A stretch of DNA of 64,000 nt from Neorhizobium sp. SHOUNA12A (lineage in GTDB: Bacteria; Pseudomonadota; Alphaproteobacteria; Rhizobiales; Rhizobiaceae), in contig NZ_JALBGV010000002.1 of NCBI RefSeq assembly GCF_023006505.1, positions 62,001 to 126,000 of the forward strand, in the 5' to 3' direction. Shown in pieces: positions 63,123 through 64,000 of this stretch (its first letter is position 1; each line of letters begins with the position of its first letter). The translations under genes were made by a program, and so were the position numbers. The notes under the pieces were generated by a model. The model made no database searches. It was given only the letters and a program-made list of their open reading frames with translations, and was not told the DNA's origin.

Positions 63123-64000
63123 GCGGCTTTCTCCTCGGAAAAGGCGGGGATTGTTTGGCTGGCAATGCCGGCGACGCGGTTTTCGCGCCTCAGCCGCCGT
63201 TCGCCGACGACCAGCTGGAAGCCGGTAATGACGCCGATCATCACCACGATCAGCATTGAGGAATAGGCGATCGCCACGCCATATTCGCCGTTCTCGACCA
63301 GGCCGACGATATAGGACGTCGCCATGTTGTATTGGGCGCTGACGAGGAAGACGACGGCGCTGATCGAGGTGATGGCGCGCACGAAAGAATAAACCAGTGC
63401 CGCGGTGATCGCCGGCCGCAAGAGCGGCAGGATGACCTTGCGAATGGTACGAAAGCTGTTGGCGCCCAACGTCATCGAGGCCTCGTCCAGGCTCTTGTCC
63501 AACTGGCTCATGGCAGCGATGCCGCCGCGCACGCCGACCGGCATGTTGCGGAACACGAAGCAGGCCACGAGAACCAGCGCCGTGCCGGTCATTTCGAGCG
63601 GCGGCAGGTTGAACGCCATGATGTAGCTGATGCCGATAACCGTGCCGGGAATGGCAAAACTCATCATCAGCGCGAATTCGAACAATTCACGGCCGGCGAA
63701 TTTCTGCCGGACGATGACGTAGGCAGTCGCAAGTCCGACGGCGGCGGTGAGCGGAGCCGAGATGAGAGCGATTTCCATCGTCGTCCAGAACGAATTCCAG
63801 GCCACGCCCGTCCAGGCGATCGATCCGTCGCGCATGGTGACGGAGAAGGCCTTGGTGTAGTGGGCGAGCGTCAGCGTGTTGTCTAAGCCCCAGGTCTTCA
63901 CGAAGCCGCCGAAGATGATCATGCCGTAGACGACCAGCGTGAAGATCATCCACGGAATGACGACCGCATGGACGCCGATGGAAAGGCCGCGGGGTAGCGC
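63119..64000 (-). CDS. ABC permease, FbpB/AfuB type, C-terminal part (cut by window edge)
   Basis: The frame is open to the right edge with no need of a start inside (residues before the ATG at 63949 read GLSIGVHAVVIPW and are in frame), so about 293 C-terminal residues are present. They hold one six-helix half of a fused two-half permease of the ferric/hexose-phosphate class, with the coupling loop LDEASMTLGANSFRTIRKVILPLLRPA. The rest of the gene and the binding protein lie outside the window. Confidence 0.8.
   Translation of the reverse strand, partial: ALPRGLSIGVHAVVIPWMIFTLVVYGMIIFGGFVKTWGLDNTLTLAHYTKAFSVTMRDGSIAWTGVAWNSFWTTMEIALISAPLTAAVGLATAYVIVRQKFAGRELFEFALMMSFAIPGTVIGISYIMAFNLPPLEMTGTALVLVACFVFRNMPVGVRGGIAAMSQLDKSLDEASMTLGANSFRTIRKVILPLLRPAITAALVYSFVRAITSISAVVFLVSAQYNMATSYIVGLVENGEYGVAIAYSSMLIVVMIGVITGFQLVVGERRLRRENRVAGIASQTIPAFSEEKAA

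Overview
The window looks like an accessory or catabolic part of an alphaproteobacterial genome, most likely a member of the Rhizobiaceae. The evidence is GC-rich coding sequence with rhizobial usage, many sugar/peptide-type ABC import operons each with its own regulator, a complete alpha-galactoside (agp-type) operon in the rhizobial arrangement, a ROSE-type RNA thermometer before an hsp20 gene, and an outer-membrane receptor / CHASE2 adenylate cyclase pair resembling NsrA-CyaK of Sinorhizobium meliloti. No rRNA, tRNA, CRISPR array, prophage or complete insertion sequence was seen. Fifty-three protein genes are called, two of them cut by the window edges.

Layout, left to right. (1) 1-6.3 kb: a cluster for a methylated onium compound. 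It has a TetR regulator (cut), a TMADH-family FMN/Fe-S demethylase, a DddQ-like DMSP-lyase-family cupin, a GbcA/GbcB-like Rieske oxygenase with its reductase, and a LysR regulator. (2) 6.5-16.7 kb: alpha-galactoside utilisation, with an AraC activator divergent from agaL1-agpA-agpB-agpC-agpD-agaL2 and ending in a terminator. (3) 16.7-24.1 kb: ferric-siderophore uptake, with a TonB receptor divergent from binding protein, two permeases, ATPase and siderophore-interacting reductase. (4) 24.2-29.1 kb: signalling genes, namely a KaiC-like double ATPase overlapping a hybrid histidine kinase, then a GGDEF-EAL protein. (5) 29.2-33.4 kb: sulfonate/aromatic-type ABC uptake with an NtaA-family flavin monooxygenase. 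(6) 33.5-39.8 kb: a CHASE2 class III cyclase coupled to a FecR-TPR-beta-barrel outer-membrane receptor, with a divergent Pycsar-effector-like (PycTM) membrane protein. (7) 39.9-43.0 kb: pobR/pobA, then a ROSE-controlled hsp20 and a 46-residue basic protein. (8) 43.0-50.9 kb: a sugar ABC system (divergent ATPase) with a GntR regulator, an alpha/beta hydrolase, an isomerase/epimerase and an oxidoreductase. (9) 51.0-53.0 kb: an NmrA-like reductase and divergent AraC regulator. (10) 53.1-59.5 kb: an Opp-type ABC operon divergent from mannonate dehydratase. (11) 59.7-64.0 kb: an unknown membrane protein, then an inositol-monophosphatase-family enzyme with a ferric/hexose-phosphate-type ABC system cut by the right edge.

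Most of the window is nutrient capture: each operon pairs a transporter with the first enzymes for its substrate, and regulators sit divergently. The most unusual parts are the receptor-cyclase pair with a divergent PycTM-like gene, the DddQ-like gene inside a demethylase cluster, the KaiC/histidine-kinase pair, and the hsp20 RNA thermometer followed by a tiny basic ORF. All family assignments come from reading translated motifs; no database search was run.
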